DNA of 64,000 nucleotides from Candidatus Contendibacter sp. (GCA_029624765.1 JARSSO010000059.1:62001-126000), one strand, 5' to 3'. Counted from the stretch's first letter, positions 49,412 to 59,073 are shown. Notes: a model not told the origin generated them from the sequence alone. Numbers and translations: made by a program.

Positions 49412-49664
49412 AATAGAGCCTATAGCTATTAGAGCTTGGGCAGAGAAGCGGATGATTCATCTTGAATTAACTGATGGACGGATAGTGGGCTTCCCTGCTG
49501 ATCGCTTTCAGATTCTTAGCCAAGCCTCTGAAAATCAGCTTAAAGAGGTTCAAGTAGAGCTAAGTGGATCTGCACTCAGATGGGACGAGCTTGACGAAGA
49601 CTTGACCGTAGCTGGTGTAGTCGCTGGAAGATTTCAACTCCCATTGCCTAGACAAGCAGCCTAA
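49392..49664 (+). CDS. DUF2442-family protein
   Basis: A 90-residue protein (MNTTIVEIEPIAIRAWAEKR..., LELTDGRIVGFPADRF, and a C-terminal LRWDELDEDLTVAGVVAG) with the DUF2442 pattern of small putative antitoxins or DNA-binding partners of DUF4160. It overlaps the end of the frameshifted DUF4160 gene. Its TAA stop sits inside a GCCTAAC box. Confidence 0.82.
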   Translation: MNTTIVEIEPIAIRAWAEKRMIHLELTDGRIVGFPADRFQILSQASENQLKEVQVELSGSALRWDELDEDLTVAGVVAGRFQLPLPRQAA

Positions 49665-49675
49665 CTGGATGAGTT
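49659..49675 (+). repeat. possible truncated attC (R'' box only)
   Basis: GCCTAAC at 49659-49665 contains the DUF2442 stop codon exactly as at the complete attC upstream, but no paired arms follow. It reads TGGATGAGTTTTAAC instead. It may be a deleted attC site. A chance match of seven bases cannot be excluded. Confidence 0.35.
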
Positions 49676-49697
49676 TTAACGATCAATCTTTGAAACC

Positions 49698-49988
49698 ATG
49701 CGCGTCATCTCTAAGAGGCTAATAAGAGAATTCTGGGAACGTTGTCCAGAATCCAAGCCCGCTTTGGAAGAATAGTTTCGTAAAGCTAGCCAACTTGCAG
49801 CGGCGTCTTTTCCCGAGTTACGGCGAACATTCGGCTCAGCAGATTATGTCGATGGCTACACGCTTTTTGATGTAGGTGGAAACAAATATCGGGTCGCAAC
49901 TGTTATCCACTATGACAAGCAGCGTCTCTATGTCCGGCAGGTCATGACCCACTCGGAATACGATAGAAATGACTGGAGAAGAAAATGA
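49698..49988 (+). pseudogene. HigB-family toxin gene with an internal amber stop
   Basis: The frame from ATG 49698 reads MRVISKRLIREFWERCP..., breaks at TAG (49773-49775), and continues in the same frame with ADYVDGYTLFDVGGNKYRVA and VRQVMTHSEYDRNDWRRK, the HigB mRNA-interferase pattern, to TGA at 49986-49988. One base change would restore it. The stop overlaps the downstream gene's ATG. It is probably an inactivated toxin. Confidence 0.75.
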
Positions 49989-50224
49989 ATGTAGCACTTA
50001 ATATTGAGAAGCTTATTCCTGCTTGGCAAGCACTTAGATCAATTGCCCCACTGTCGCACATCGAGTCGGAAAGCGATTACGAACAGGCTACGAATTTGCT
50101 AAATAGCCTGCTCGATATTGTCCTTGACGATACCAGTCATCCCCTCTATTCGCTTGTTTGCGTAGTTGGCGATCTGATTGAAGCGTATGAAATTAATCAG
50201 GAGCCATTTGTAGCATTCTTGTAA
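49985..50224 (+). CDS. truncated HigA-like antitoxin
   Basis: A 79-residue protein matching the N-terminal part of HigA-type antitoxins (ALRSIAPLSHIESESDYEQA, DDTSHPLYSLVCVVGDLIEAYE) but ending before the helix-turn-helix that normally follows. Overlap with the broken higB (ATGA) supports the original toxin-antitoxin operon. It may be a decaying remnant. Confidence 0.65.
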   Translation: MNVALNIEKLIPAWQALRSIAPLSHIESESDYEQATNLLNSLLDIVLDDTSHPLYSLVCVVGDLIEAYEINQEPFVAFL

Positions 50225-50268
50225 ACAGGGAATTTGGCCAAGTTCAATTTGAGAGGAAACCACATACG

Positions 50269-50691
50269 ATGGCCAGAAGAACATGGGTCTACGATCCCCA
50301 ATCCGGTGGACGAAAAATCCCCGATTCGATCAAACCACGGATCAATCAGCGCATTCAGGACTATGCCGAGAAACATTACGCGGGAAAGTACGCGCGGATT
50401 GATGTTCGATTCCATGGAAAATTCTGCTATATCGATGCTTATACCGAACCAGAGGAGCCAGAAGAATCCCTTCTGAAAATAACGGGTGAGACCCGTGAAG
50501 AATTTCTCAAGCGGATGCGCAATTCGCCAACCCATCTTTGTCGTCTCCGGTACTTCGCTGAAGATCGCTGGTCGATGGCTTTCTACACCTATAGCCATGA
50601 GAAGTACGAGCCCTGTATCTTTCCCAGCGGCAGTTGGGAAGGGACGCCGGAGGAGGCGTTCGCGACTTCCGCCGTCTATTTGCACGACTGA
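50269..50691 (+). CDS. conserved-looking protein of unknown function
   Basis: A 140-residue protein (MARRTWVYDPQSGGRKIPDS..., FHGKFCYIDAYTEPEEPEE, then THLCRLRYFAEDRWSMAFYTYSHEKY and GSWEGTPEEAFATSAVYL). It is well-formed, follows GAGAGGAAACCACATACG, and has no membrane segments. The pattern resembles small proteins found beside toxin-antitoxin modules. I do not recognise a named domain. It ends 9 bp before fdhE. Confidence 0.65.
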   Translation: MARRTWVYDPQSGGRKIPDSIKPRINQRIQDYAEKHYAGKYARIDVRFHGKFCYIDAYTEPEEPEESLLKITGETREEFLKRMRNSPTHLCRLRYFAEDRWSMAFYTYSHEKYEPCIFPSGSWEGTPEEAFATSAVYLHD

Positions 50692-50700
50692 GTGCCCGCC

Positions 50701-51612
50701 ATGACCACCACCATCATCCGTCCTGGACAATTCGAGGTCGCCACCGGCGACATTCCCGAACTGCGCCTTCCAAACTTCCAGCCGTTCGCCAAACGGGCGC
50801 GACGGTTGCGCCAGCTTGCCGCCGGTCACAGCCTCGGCGATTACCTGATGTTCGCCGCCGCCCTGGCGGAGGCCCAGCAGGAACAACTTGATCGACTCCC
50901 GGCCCTGCCGATGCCCGATGCCGAGCTGCTCGCCCGTTGCCGCGAGCACGGCATGCCGCCGCTGGCGCCGGGAGGATGGCCGCGCGATCCGGTCTGGCGA
51001 ACCGTCGTCATCCAACTGGCGGACGCATTGGACGGCATCGCCCCCGCGCCCGCCCGCGCCGCCTTCGCCCGCCTGCGCGAAGCCGGGGACGAGTGGCTGG
51101 AATCTCAAGCGGATCGGTTGCTGATGGGTGATCGGCAGGGGCTGGATGTGGCCTGCGCGCCAGTGATCGGCGCGGCGCTACAGGTCTACTGGACCCGGCT
51201 TGCCGCCGCGCTGGATACCGCCTGGATACCGCGACCGGAGTCGCATGGCCTCTGTCCGGTATGCGGTAGCCCTCCGGTGGCCGGGATCGTGCGCGTCGGC
51301 GACGCGGGCCATGGTCTGCGCTATCTCCATTGCGCCCTGTGCGGCACGGAGTGGCACGTCGCCCGGGCCCAATGCAGCCACTGCGACAACGACAAGGGCA
51401 TCGTCTATTACACGGTGGAGGACCGCAAGGACCCCGTTCAGGCCGAAGCCTGTCCCGAATGCGGAACCTACCTGAAGCTTTGTCGCATGGATCGGGACCC
51501 CGACGTGGAACCGACGGCCGACGATTTGGCGAGCCTCGCCCTCGATTTGCTGACGAGCGAGGAAAAATTCGCCAGGAGCGGCGTCAACTACCTGATATTT
51601 CAGGGAGAGTAG
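50701..51612 (+). CDS. fdhE: formate dehydrogenase accessory protein FdhE
   Basis: A 303-residue maturation factor with four rubredoxin-like CxxC pairs: CPVCGSPP, CALCGTEW, CSHCDN and CPECGTY. FdhE proteins help assemble and redox-activate Tat-exported formate dehydrogenases before export. I take ATG 50701; GTG 50692 is in frame. It sits about 2.8 kb after fdnI, separated by the cassette-like small genes, and leads into the selenium gene block. Confidence 0.93.
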   Translation: MTTTIIRPGQFEVATGDIPELRLPNFQPFAKRARRLRQLAAGHSLGDYLMFAAALAEAQQEQLDRLPALPMPDAELLARCREHGMPPLAPGGWPRDPVWRTVVIQLADALDGIAPAPARAAFARLREAGDEWLESQADRLLMGDRQGLDVACAPVIGAALQVYWTRLAAALDTAWIPRPESHGLCPVCGSPPVAGIVRVGDAGHGLRYLHCALCGTEWHVARAQCSHCDNDKGIVYYTVEDRKDPVQAEACPECGTYLKLCRMDRDPDVEPTADDLASLALDLLTSEEKFARSGVNYLIFQGE

Positions 51613-51694
51613 GTATCGGGTATCCTGCCTGTTCCCCGATATCGAATACCTTTTTCCCAATTTGACTTTGCCCGATTCTGGTTGGAGACGTCCC

Positions 51695-52039
51695 ATGATC
51701 GTGATGAACGCACCCGCCATAACGGAAACTGTCCCGATCGTCACGGATAACGATGGCGTCATTCGCATCGCCGGTACCCGCGTAACCTTGGACACGCTGG
51801 TCGATGCCTTTCAGGAAGGAGCAACCGCCGAGGAGATTGCCCAGCAATACCCTGCCGTACCCTTGGCCGATATTTACTCGCTGATCGGCTACTACCTGCG
51901 CCGACGTCCGGAAATCGAAGAATATCTGGTCCGGCGGCGGCAGGCGGCCGGACGGGTTCGTCAGGAAAATGAAGCGCGCTTCGATCCGGCAGGCATCCGG
52001 GCCAGACTGCTGGCGCGGCGTGCCGGCGGAACCGTCTGA
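51695..52039 (+). CDS. DUF433-family antitoxin
   Basis: A 114-residue protein with the DUF433 helix-turn-helix pattern (GVIRIAGTRVTLDTLVDAFQEG, AEEIAQQYPAVPLADIYSLIGYYL). DUF433 proteins are putative antitoxins partnered with DUF5615 PIN-like proteins, and that partner begins 3 bp after this stop. The pair is inserted between fdhE and selA. Confidence 0.87.
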   Translation: MIVMNAPAITETVPIVTDNDGVIRIAGTRVTLDTLVDAFQEGATAEEIAQQYPAVPLADIYSLIGYYLRRRPEIEEYLVRRRQAAGRVRQENEARFDPAGIRARLLARRAGGTV

Positions 52040-52042
52040 AAC

Positions 52043-52396
52043 ATGCTCCGCTTTGCCGCCGATGAGAATCTGAACAACGATATCGTGCGTGGTCTGCTGC
52101 GCCGTGTTCCGGATCTGGATATCGTCCGAATTCAGGATACCGAACTCTCCGGCGCGGACGATCCTACCGTGCTTGCATGGACTGCGCGAGACCAGCGGAT
52201 TTTGTTGACGCACGATGTCGCCACCATCACCAAGTACGCCTATGACCGGATTCGGGCCGGCCAACCCATGCCGGGTGTCTTTGAGGTCAACCACCAGGTT
52301 GCGGTTGGGGTGGCAATCGACGATCTACTCCTGTTGGCCGAAAGCAGCCTGGAAAACGAATGGGAAGGCCAGATTCTGTATTTGCCGCTGCGTTAG
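52043..52396 (+). CDS. DUF5615 PIN-like toxin
   Basis: A 117-residue PIN-like protein: FAADENLNNDIV with the first acidic residues, RILLTHDVATI with the central aspartate, then GVFEVNHQV. DUF5615 proteins are predicted Mg-dependent RNases paired with DUF433 antitoxins. It is coupled to the gene upstream. Confidence 0.85.
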   Translation: MLRFAADENLNNDIVRGLLRRVPDLDIVRIQDTELSGADDPTVLAWTARDQRILLTHDVATITKYAYDRIRAGQPMPGVFEVNHQVAVGVAIDDLLLLAESSLENEWEGQILYLPLR

Positions 52397-52438
52397 CGTT
52401 GGGAACCGCCAAAATCCATCCATTTTTCCCCGACCCCG

Positions 52439-53845
52439 ATGCCTGACACCCCGATTCCCCACCATCCTCCCTCCGTTGACCGGATACTGAACTGGCCTTC
52501 GGTGGCGCTGCTGCTGACCGAGTACGGCCGGGCGGCGGTGCTGGAGACGGTGCGCGGCTTGTTGGAGGAACTGCGCCAACAGAATCAGAGTGGCGAGGCA
52601 AACGGCCAGGCGCTGACCGAGCCGGTCCTGTCCGCCCGTCTTGGCGAGCGGTTGGCCCGTGCTCACGCCGCCCGCCTGCGGCGGGTGTTCAACCTGACCG
52701 GTACGGTGCTGCATACCAATCTGGGTCGCGCGCCCCTGCCCGAGGCGGCAGTGGAGGCGCTGGTCCTGGCCGCCCGCCATCCTTGCGCGCTGGAATACGA
52801 TCTGGACTCCGGGGGGCGCGGCGACCGCGACGACCTCGTGGAAGGGTGGCTGCGGGAACTCACCGGAGCCGAGGCCGCCACCGTGGTGAACAACAACGCG
52901 GCGGCGGTATTCCTGCTGCTCAACACCCTGGCCTTGCGGAAAGAGGTGGTGATCTCGCGGGGCGAGTTGATCGAAATCGGCGGCGCGTTCCGCATTCCCG
53001 ACATCATGGCCCGGGCCGGCGCCCGGCTGCGGGAAGTGGGGACCACCAACCGGACCCATTTACGGGATTTCGAGAACGCCATCGGTCCGCGCGCCGCCCT
53101 GGTGATGAAGGTCCACGCCAGCAACTACGCCATCACCGGCTTCACCGCCAGCGTGCCCGAAGCCGAACTGGCGCGACTGGCGCACGCGCGCGGCTTGCCG
53201 TTCGTGGTGGATTTGGGCAGCGGTGCCCTGGTGGCGCAGGAGCGCCACGGGTTGCCCCACGAACCGACGCCCCGGGAAACCCTTGCTCACGGCGCCGATC
53301 TGGTCACCTTCAGCGGCGACAAGCTGCTGGGCGGTCCCCAGGCGGGCTTGCTGGTGGGGCGGCGCGATCTGATTCAACGACTCAAGAAGAACCCGCTGAA
53401 ACGGGCCCTGCGGGTCGGCAAGCTGACCCTGGCCGCGCTGGAGGCGGTTCTCCGGCTCCACCGCGATCCCGACCGGCTGCCGGAGCGGCTGGCGACGTTG
53501 CGCCTGCTGACCCGTCCGGCCGCCGACATCGAGGCGCAGGCCGCGCGGCTGTTGCCGGTGCTGCAAGCCGCGCTCGCCGGCTGGCCGGTGGAGGTCGGCA
53601 TCGAATCGGCGCTGAGCCAGATCGGTAGCGGCTCCCTGCCAGTGGACCGGCTGCCAAGCCATGCCTTGGTCATCACTCCCCGGCGCAAGAAGGGCGCAAT
53701 ACTGCGCGATCTGGAAACCGCGCTGCGCCGGCTGCCCATTCCGGTGATCGGCCGGATCGGCGATGGGGCGCTGCGACTCGATCTGCGCTGTCTGGATGAC
53801 GAGGCGGCATTCGTGGCGCAACTGGCGGGGCTGGCCGCGCCATGA
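52439..53845 (+). CDS. selA: L-seryl-tRNA(Sec) selenium transferase
   Basis: A 468-residue PLP enzyme converting Ser-tRNA(Sec) to Sec-tRNA(Sec) with selenophosphate. The PLP lysine is K295 in [13 protein letters not shown], the same number as in E. coli. [33 protein letters not shown] and GTTNRTH are family hallmarks. Its stop overlaps selB (ATGA), giving coupled translation. Confidence 0.97.
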   Translation: MPDTPIPHHPPSVDRILNWPSVALLLTEYGRAAVLETVRGLLEELRQQNQSGEANGQALTEPVLSARLGERLARAHAARLRRVFNLTGTVLHTNLGRAPLPEAAVEALVLAARHPCALEYDLDSGGRGDRDDLVEGWLRELTGAEAATVVNNNAAAVFLLLNTLALRKEVVISRGELIEIGGAFRIPDIMARAGARLREVGTTNRTHLRDFENAIGPRAALVMKVHASNYAITGFTASVPEAELARLAHARGLPFVVDLGSGALVAQERHGLPHEPTPRETLAHGADLVTFSGDKLLGGPQAGLLVGRRDLIQRLKKNPLKRALRVGKLTLAALEAVLRLHRDPDRLPERLATLRLLTRPAADIEAQAARLLPVLQAALAGWPVEVGIESALSQIGSGSLPVDRLPSHALVITPRRKKGAILRDLETALRRLPIPVIGRIGDGALRLDLRCLDDEAAFVAQLAGLAAP

Positions 53846-55773
53846 TCATCGGCACCGCCGGCCACATCGATCATGGCAAGACCGCCCTGGTGCGCGCCCT
53901 CACCGGCGTGGACACCGACCGCCTGCCGGAAGAGAAGGCGCGCGGCATCACCATTGACCTCGGTTACGCCTACCAGCCGCTGGAGTCGGGAGACATTCTC
54001 GGCTTCGTCGACGTGCCCGGCCACGAGCGGCTGGTGCATACCATGGTGGCTGGGGCCACCGGGATTGATTTCGTGCTGCTGGTGGTGGCGGCGGACGACG
54101 GCCCCATGCCCCAGACCCGCGAACATGCGCAGGTGCTCGACCTGCTGGGCCTGGCGCACGGGGCGGTGGCGCTGACCAAGATCGACCGGGTACCGGTGGA
54201 ACGGGCAAGCGAAGCGTCGGCTGAAATTCGCCAACTGCTGGCCGACACTGGCCTGGCGGAGAGCCCGATCTTCCCGGTTTGCGCCGTCACCGGCGACGGC
54301 ATCGGCGATCTCCGCCGCTATCTGCACGAAGCCGCGCGCCAGACTCCGGCCCGTTGCGGTGGAGAACGATTCCGGCTGGCGGTGGATCGTCGCTTCACCC
54401 TGGCAGGCATCGGTACCGTGGTCACCGGCACCGTTCATAGCGGTTCCGTGCGGGTGGGCGACCGCTTGCTGGTTTCGCCCTCGGGCCGGGAAGCGCGGGT
54501 GCGCGGCATCCATGCCCAGAAGCAGCCGGCGGAGCGCGGCGAAGCGGGCCAGCGTTGCGCCCTCAACCTGGTCGGTCCCGATCTGCACCGGCAAGACATC
54601 CATCGCGGCGACTGGGTGCTGGACGCAACGCTGCACGTTCCGACCGCGCGCCTTGACGTGGAACTGCGGGTGCTGGCGGCCGAGGAACAACCCTTGCGGC
54701 ATTGGACCCCGGTACATGGCCATCTGGGCGCGGCCGATGTCACGGGCCGGGTGGCGGTGCTGGAAGGGGAGGCCATCGCGCCGGGCGCAACGGGACTGGC
54801 GCAACTGGTGCTCGACCAGCCACTGGCCGTCCTGCATGGCGACCGTTTCATCCTGCGCGACCAGTCGGCCCGGCGCACGCTTGGCGGTGGCCGGGTGCTT
54901 GATGTCGCCCCGCCCGCCCGCGGCCGGCGCAAACCGCAACGGTTGGAACTGCTCCGGGCTTTCTCGCACCCAAACCCGGTTGAGGCAGTGCGCCGGGCGC
55001 TGGCCGTGGCGGAGCAGGGGATCGATCTCGGTACGCTGGCGCGACAGTGGAACCTGGGACCGGCGGTGACGGCGGCGCTGGCGGCTTTGCCGGAGGCGGT
55101 GACCGTGCCGGGTTCCAACGGCCCGGTGCTGTTTCCACCAGCGCGCTGGCAGGCGTTGCGGGATGCCCTGCTCGCCGCCCTCGCCGCCGAACACGAAAGC
55201 CATCTCGAACGGCTGGGACCCGACCGCGAGCGCCTGCGCCGCATCGCCGCGCCCGCCCTGGCGCGGCCGGTATTCGCGGCCCTGCTTGACGATCTGGTCG
55301 CGGAGGGGCGCGTCGCCCGAACCGGCCCGTGGGTGCATCTGCCGGACCATCGGGTCCAACTGGCGCCCGCCGACGAGCCGTTGTGGTGGGATGGCATCGA
55401 ACCACTGTTGCGGGCGACGCCCTACAATCCGCCCCGCGTGCGCGACATCGCCCGCCAGTTGGGTTTGGAGGAGGAACGAACGCGACGCCTGCTCAAGCAA
55501 CTGGCGGGCATGGGCGAGGTGTTTCGGGTGGCCCACGATCACTTCTTCACGCGGGCGGCGGTGGCGGAACTGTCGGCCATCGCGCTTGAACTGGCCGAAG
55601 GCGAGGGCGAGGCCCGCGCGGCGAGCTTTCGCGACCGGATCGGCGGCGGGCGCAAAGTCGCGATTCACATCCTGGAATTCTTCGACCGCCTTGGCTACTC
55701 TCATCGGGTAGGAGAGGGGCATCGTATCTTCCGCGATACCCTGCTGGATCTTGCGACTCACGCATCAAAATAA
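53842..55773 (+). CDS. selB: selenocysteine-specific elongation factor SelB
   Basis: A 643-residue translational GTPase: G1 GHIDHGKT, G3 DVPGHE, G4 TKID, EF-Tu-like beta barrels to about residue 350, then winged-helix repeats at the C-terminus ([21 protein letters not shown]) that bind the SECIS loop. It delivers Sec-tRNA to the UGA of fdnG. It overlaps selA, and selC begins 3 bp after its stop. Confidence 0.97.
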   Translation: MIIGTAGHIDHGKTALVRALTGVDTDRLPEEKARGITIDLGYAYQPLESGDILGFVDVPGHERLVHTMVAGATGIDFVLLVVAADDGPMPQTREHAQVLDLLGLAHGAVALTKIDRVPVERASEASAEIRQLLADTGLAESPIFPVCAVTGDGIGDLRRYLHEAARQTPARCGGERFRLAVDRRFTLAGIGTVVTGTVHSGSVRVGDRLLVSPSGREARVRGIHAQKQPAERGEAGQRCALNLVGPDLHRQDIHRGDWVLDATLHVPTARLDVELRVLAAEEQPLRHWTPVHGHLGAADVTGRVAVLEGEAIAPGATGLAQLVLDQPLAVLHGDRFILRDQSARRTLGGGRVLDVAPPARGRRKPQRLELLRAFSHPNPVEAVRRALAVAEQGIDLGTLARQWNLGPAVTAALAALPEAVTVPGSNGPVLFPPARWQALRDALLAALAAEHESHLERLGPDRERLRRIAAPALARPVFAALLDDLVAEGRVARTGPWVHLPDHRVQLAPADEPLWWDGIEPLLRATPYNPPRVRDIARQLGLEEERTRRLLKQLAGMGEVFRVAHDHFFTRAAVAELSAIALELAEGEGEARAASFRDRIGGGRKVAIHILEFFDRLGYSHRVGEGHRIFRDTLLDLATHASK

Positions 55774-55776
55774 CTT

Positions 55777-55873
55777 GGAAGGGCGGCGTCATCCGGTGAG
55801 GCGGCCGGACTTCAAATCCGGTGGGGGCCGTCAGGCGGTCCTTGGTGGGTTCGACTCCCACGTCCTTCCGCCA
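55777..55873 (+). tRNA. selC: tRNA-Sec, anticodon TCA
   Basis: A 97-base tRNA of the long selenocysteine type: 8-bp acceptor (GGAAGGGC with GTCCTTCC, one G-T pair), D-arm, anticodon arm CCGGACTTCAAATCCGG with anticodon TCA, long variable arm GGGGGCCGTCAGGCGGTCCTT, T-arm GGTGGGTTCGACTCCCAC, and encoded GCCA 3' end. It aligns throughout with E. coli selC. It reads UGA. No integrase follows, although selC is often an integration site. Confidence 0.97.
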
Positions 55874-55881
55874 ATAAACAC

Positions 55882-55919
55882 CCTCACCCTCAATCCTTTT
55901 TCCAGAGGAAGGGGGAGGT
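55882..55919. repeat. degenerate REP-like sequence after selC
   Basis: CCCTCACCCTC and GGAAGGGGGAGG arms flank a T-rich centre. It is a loose relative of the perfect copies at 20683 and 47924 and may act as the terminator of the selA-selB-selC transcript. Confidence 0.4.
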
Positions 55920-56027
55920 TTACAAGCTGTTATTGACCGGGTCCCGCCTTGGGAGGCGAGCGGTCAAGTTGGTCGCCAGTTTGGCGCGTGACGTTGATCG
56001 AATCGACTTCAACCAGGGAGCACAGCC

Positions 56028-57101
56028 ATGACCAGCCCGGAACCGCTCGCCGCGACCGATCCCGCGTCCATCCGCCTCACAACGCTGACGCATGGCGGCG
56101 GCTGCGGCTGCAAAATCGCGCCCAGGGTGTTGCGCGAGGCGCTGGCCGGCGTCTCGGGCGGCTTTCCCCATCCCGATCTGCTGGTGGGCAGCGCCACCGC
56201 CGACGACGCCGCCGTGTTCCGCCTCAACGACCGGCAGGCGCTGGTGGCGACCACCGACTTCTTCATGCCCATCGTGGACGATCCCCGCGACTTCGGCCGC
56301 ATCGCCGCCACCAACGCCATCTCGGACGTTTACGCCATGGGCGCGATGCCAGTGCTGGCACTGGCGATTCTGGGGATGCCGGTCAACACCCTGCCGCTGG
56401 ATGTGATTCGCCGGATCATGGAGGGCGGGGCCGAAGTTTGTCGCGAGGCGGGCATCGCGCTCGCCGGTGGCCACTCCATCGATTCGCCCGAGCCGATTTA
56501 TGGCTTGGCGGTGATTGGCTTGGCCACTCCCAGCGGCATCAAGCGCAACGATACCGCCCAAGCCGGCGATGCGCTGGTGCTTGGCAAGCCGCTGGGCGTG
56601 GGCGTGCTCAGCGCCGCGTTGAAAAAGGGCCTGCTGGATGCGGCGGGCTATGCGGAGCTGCTGAGGGTTACCACCCAACTCAACACGGTGGGTCAGCGCC
56701 TCGGTGCGTTCGAGGCGGTACATGCCATGACCGACGTCACCGGTTTCGGCCTGCTGGGGCATCTGCTGGAAATCTGCCGGGGATCGGGGCTGGCGGCGCG
56801 GGTTCGGTTTAACTCTCTGCCGGTTCTATCCACCGCCCTAGTCTTGACACCCCAAGGCATCGGCCCCGGAGCCATCGAACGCAACTGGGCCAGCTACGGG
56901 GACGAGGTTCGACTGAGTTCGGGGTTACCCGCCTGGGCGCAACGCCTGCTCTGCGATCCCCAGACCAGCGGCGGGTTGCTGGTGGCCTGCGCGCCGGGGG
57001 CGGTGACGGCAATTCTGGAGTGCTTCCACGCCGCCGGTTTTTTGGAGGCCACCGCTATCGGTACCTTGGAATCCGGTGACCCCCAAGTGATTGTTGCGTG
57101 A
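56028..57101 (+). CDS. selD: selenophosphate synthetase
   Basis: A 357-residue enzyme making selenophosphate from selenide and ATP. The N-terminal glycine-rich active site reads HGGGCGCK, with C26 and K29 matching E. coli C17 and K20, so this SelD does not itself need selenocysteine. ATP-binding DDAAVF and TTDFFMPIVDDPRDFGRIAA follow. It completes the local Sec pathway. Its 3' end is convergent with ispH 68 bp away. Confidence 0.97.
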   Translation: MTSPEPLAATDPASIRLTTLTHGGGCGCKIAPRVLREALAGVSGGFPHPDLLVGSATADDAAVFRLNDRQALVATTDFFMPIVDDPRDFGRIAATNAISDVYAMGAMPVLALAILGMPVNTLPLDVIRRIMEGGAEVCREAGIALAGGHSIDSPEPIYGLAVIGLATPSGIKRNDTAQAGDALVLGKPLGVGVLSAALKKGLLDAAGYAELLRVTTQLNTVGQRLGAFEAVHAMTDVTGFGLLGHLLEICRGSGLAARVRFNSLPVLSTALVLTPQGIGPGAIERNWASYGDEVRLSSGLPAWAQRLLCDPQTSGGLLVACAPGAVTAILECFHAAGFLEATAIGTLESGDPQVIVA

Positions 57102-57169
57102 TCCGCTTCGGCGGGCGACCTGATGAGGTAGTCCTGAAAGACGCCGGCGGACGACCCCCAGCAGGCCAA

Positions 57170-58108
57170 TCACCGCAACTCTCTGGGCAACGCGAACACC
57201 ACGTTTTCCTCCCGCCCCGCGCTTTCCGTCACCGCCGTGGCGCCCAGCTCTTGCAGGCGGGCGATCACCTGTTGCACCAGCACCTCGGGCGCCGACGCGC
57301 CGGCGGTCACCCCGATGGTGGTTTTCCCGGCCAGCCAGGCCGGGTCAATATCCTCGGGGCCGTCGATCAGCCAGGCCGGCGTGCCTTCCTTCCCCGCCAG
57401 TTCCCGCAATCGGTTCGAGTTGGAGCTGTTGCGCGAACCCACCACCAGCAGCAACTGGCAGCGTTGCGACAAATCCTTGACCGCATCCTGCCGGTTCTGG
57501 GTGGCGTAGCAGATGTCGTCCTTGCGCGGCCCCTGGATCCCAGGAAAACGGGCGCGCAGGGCGGCGACGATTTGCGCGGTGTCGTCCACCGACAGGGTGG
57601 TCTGGGTCACGTAGGCCAGCTCGGCGGGGTCGCGCACCGTAAGCGCCGCCACGTCCTCGACCGTTTCCACCAGATACAGCCGACCGCCCCGGCTCTCGTC
57701 GTATTGGCCCATGGTCCCCTCGACTTCCGGGTGACCGGCGTGGCCGATCAGGATGACCTCGCGGCCCACGCGCGCGTGGCGGCTGACTTCCAGATGGACC
57801 TTGGTGACCAGCGGACAGGTGGCGTCGAAAACCTTGAGACCGCGCCGCTCGGCTTCTTCCCGCACCGTTCGCGACACGCCGTGGGCGCTGAAGATCACCG
57901 TCGCGCCGCCGGGAACCTCGTCCAGCTCCTCGACGAACACCGCCCCGCGCTGACGAAGGTTATCCACCACGAAACGATTGTGGACCACTTCGTGACGGAC
58001 GTAGATCGGGGCGCCAAAAAGGTCCAGCGCCCGTTCGACGATGCCAATGGCCCGGTCCACCCCGGCGCAGAAGCCGCGCGGATTGGCCAGATGGATATTT
58101 ACGTTCAT
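57170..58108 (-). CDS. ispH: 4-hydroxy-3-methylbut-2-enyl diphosphate reductase
   Basis: A 312-residue iron-sulfur enzyme, the last step of the MEP isoprenoid pathway. The three cluster cysteines are in [24 protein letters not shown] and [10 protein letters not shown]. The catalytic glutamate region and TGASAPE are present. Length is normal. Part of its 3' end is duplicated at 43016-43122. Confidence 0.97.
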   Translation of the reverse strand: MNVNIHLANPRGFCAGVDRAIGIVERALDLFGAPIYVRHEVVHNRFVVDNLRQRGAVFVEELDEVPGGATVIFSAHGVSRTVREEAERRGLKVFDATCPLVTKVHLEVSRHARVGREVILIGHAGHPEVEGTMGQYDESRGGRLYLVETVEDVAALTVRDPAELAYVTQTTLSVDDTAQIVAALRARFPGIQGPRKDDICYATQNRQDAVKDLSQRCQLLLVVGSRNSSNSNRLRELAGKEGTPAWLIDGPEDIDPAWLAGKTTIGVTAGASAPEVLVQQVIARLQELGATAVTESAGREENVVFALPRELR

Positions 58109-58163
58109 GCGGGCCTCGTGGTGGACAATGAATGGTGAATGGCGAATGGTGAATGGTGGACAG

Positions 58164-58652
58164 TCAGGCGGCGGGGTCTTTCAGGTCGCTCGCGCTCCGG
58201 GACCGCAGGCTGTCCAGCAGCAGCAGCGTCGCGCCGACGGTGATGGCCGAATCGGCGATGTTGAAGGCCGGCCAGTACCAGCGGTCGTAATAAAGCTGGA
58301 TAAAGTCGATGACTTGCCCCAGCCAGGCCCGGTCGATCAGGTTGCCGACCGCCCCCCCCAGAATCAGCGCCAATGCCGCCGCCAGCCATTGCTCCTCCGG
58401 CTTGAGTCGCCATAGCCAGACGACCAGTCCGATGCTGACCGCCGTGCCCAGTCCCAGAAAGAACCAGCGCTGCCAGCCGCCCGCGCCAGCCAGGAAGCTG
58501 AAGGCGGCGCCGGTGTTGTAGGTCAGCATCAGGTTGAACCAAGACAGTACCGGGACCGGCTGGTGCATGGCCAGAAAGGTTTCGGCGAGGAATTTGGTGG
58601 CCTGGTCGAGGGCGACCACCAGGACGCTGAGCCAGATCCATTTTTTCAACAT
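58164..58652 (-). CDS. lspA: lipoprotein signal peptidase (signal peptidase II)
   Basis: A 162-residue, four-helix aspartic protease that removes lipoprotein signal peptides. The two catalytic aspartates are in [11 protein letters not shown] and [21 protein letters not shown] near the N-terminus is typical. A GTG at 58664 is an alternative start. The gene overlaps or abuts the Uma2 ORF upstream. Confidence 0.95.
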   Translation of the reverse strand: MLKKWIWLSVLVVALDQATKFLAETFLAMHQPVPVLSWFNLMLTYNTGAAFSFLAGAGGWQRWFFLGLGTAVSIGLVVWLWRLKPEEQWLAAALALILGGAVGNLIDRAWLGQVIDFIQLYYDRWYWPAFNIADSAITVGATLLLLDSLRSRSASDLKDPAA

Positions 58653-58653
58653 C

Positions 58654-59073
58654 TCAGATCCCACCGCCGAAGATGCTGGCGAAGTCCACGCGAACTCCCT
58701 CGTTCTCCACCACGCCGGCCAGTTGCGCCTTCCGGCCCTGGGCGGTGGAGATATAGATCACTTGCCCATAGGGTTCGATGGTCCACACCGCCGCCACGCC
58801 CGCCTTGAGGAATTTGCCGGCTTTGCGCATCAGCCCATGAATGGGCTGGCTGGGCGAAACGACTTCGACGACGACCGTGGGTAGAACGGTGCACCGGGTT
58901 TGATCTTCGATGAAATTCGGCGCGAGAACGCCGACCCGATAAATGGCGATGTCGGGAATCAGCCCGCCCGCGATATCCAGCATCAGTTCCGGCCAGGCTT
59001 CCCACTGGCCGGATTGCTCGACCGCCAGGATGATCCGGCGGCACAGATAGCTATGGTTGAGGGAAGGACTCAC
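58654..59073 (-). CDS. Uma2-family (DUF820) predicted endonuclease, short form
   Basis: A 139-residue protein containing the Uma2 core: PDIAIYRVGVL, VVVEVVSPSQ with the acidic residue, and KAGKFLKAGVAAVWTIEP with the lysine. It lacks the first 40-50 residues of typical members (compare the 196-residue copy at 11734). It is wedged between ileS and lspA, which normally adjoin, and overlaps the lspA start region. It is probably translated from the ileS-lspA transcript. Confidence 0.82.
   Translation of the reverse strand: MSPSLNHSYLCRRIILAVEQSGQWEAWPELMLDIAGGLIPDIAIYRVGVLAPNFIEDQTRCTVLPTVVVEVVSPSQPIHGLMRKAGKFLKAGVAAVWTIEPYGQVIYISTAQGRKAQLAGVVENEGVRVDFASIFGGGI

Noticed and set aside
55874-56027. 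Genomic-island attachment downstream of selC
   Set aside because: selC is a known integration hotspot, but no integrase or direct repeat of the tRNA 3' end is seen and selD follows at once.
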